Shown here: in pieces, positions 58,371 through 58,495 of the stretch | Layout: every line of letters starts with the position of its first letter | Position numbering within the stretch: position 1 is the first letter of the stretch | Source: Branchiostoma floridae | Lineage: Eukaryota; Chordata; Leptocardii; Amphioxiformes; Branchiostomatidae | Assembly: GCF_000003815.2 (NCBI RefSeq) | Contig: NC_049994.1 | Location: forward strand, 18,911,058 to 18,969,552 | DNA length: 58,495 bases | Reading direction: 5' to 3' | Program-made: the position numbers and the translations under genes | The notes under the pieces: generated by a model | Databases searched by the model: none | Seen by the model: the letters and a program-made list of their open reading frames with translations, nothing else | What the model was told of the DNA's origin: nothing

Positions 58371-58495
58371 GAATGAGTGAGTAAATAACAACAGTAAGCA
58401 ACAAACAGGCTTGTTTTGATGTGTGTCTAGTTGTTTTGTTGAATATTTCAGAGTGACAGGATGTGAGGCGGAAGATGTTGTAACCCTAGACTGGT

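Overview
The window is animal nuclear DNA, most probably from an amphioxus (Branchiostoma). Genes are split by GT-AG introns, non-LTR retrotransposon ends and TA-flanked MITEs are present, a TRIM-NHL gene sits in an intron, and minisatellites span exon/intron boundaries, a feature I recall being reported from amphioxus. Two assembly gaps (27170-27448 and 28396-28495) are present. All splice sites were read by eye.

The backbone is one + strand gene that runs off both ends: an extended synaptotagmin (ER-plasma membrane tether). Fourteen exons between 1782 and 58053 join in frame to give most of the SMP lipid-transfer domain, C2A and most of C2B. The N-terminal membrane hairpin lies upstream of the window and later C2 domains downstream. 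Nearly every exon edge has a neighbouring tandem array in which the edge, with its splice site, is copied several times.

Inside two large introns, on the opposite strand, lie three paralogous genes of a family I do not recognise by name. Gene A (16753-23975) and gene B (29792-35205) share the C2A intron; gene C (46284-51582) is in a C2B intron. Each has four short exons and one very large 3' exon. The product has two N-terminal copies of a ~65-residue TPR-like motif and a third copy, then a GlnD/DUF294-like nucleotidyltransferase with its helical DUF294_C-like partner domain, then 13 to about 21 kinesin-light-chain-type TPRs of 44 residues. Upstream of each gene is a related leader exon ending in a CAG|GTGAGA donor. 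Leaders of A and B and an orphan leader at 26.8-27.0 kb carry consensus NF-kappaB sites, and the B leader also has an AP-1 site. I infer an inducible, possibly immune, nucleotidyltransferase-TPR system; this is the most novel content of the window.

A single-exon TRIM-like gene (RING, B-box, NHL) at 54434-55807 shares the intron with gene C. A 2.7-kb inverted-repeat DNA element at 5641-8364 carries subterminal repeats rich in TGACGTCA and a three-exon gene fragment with a GAGKST P-loop. Two TA-flanked MITEs, a CR1/Jockey-like reverse transcriptase fragment, LINE-type 3' ends and many tandem repeats fill the remaining introns.
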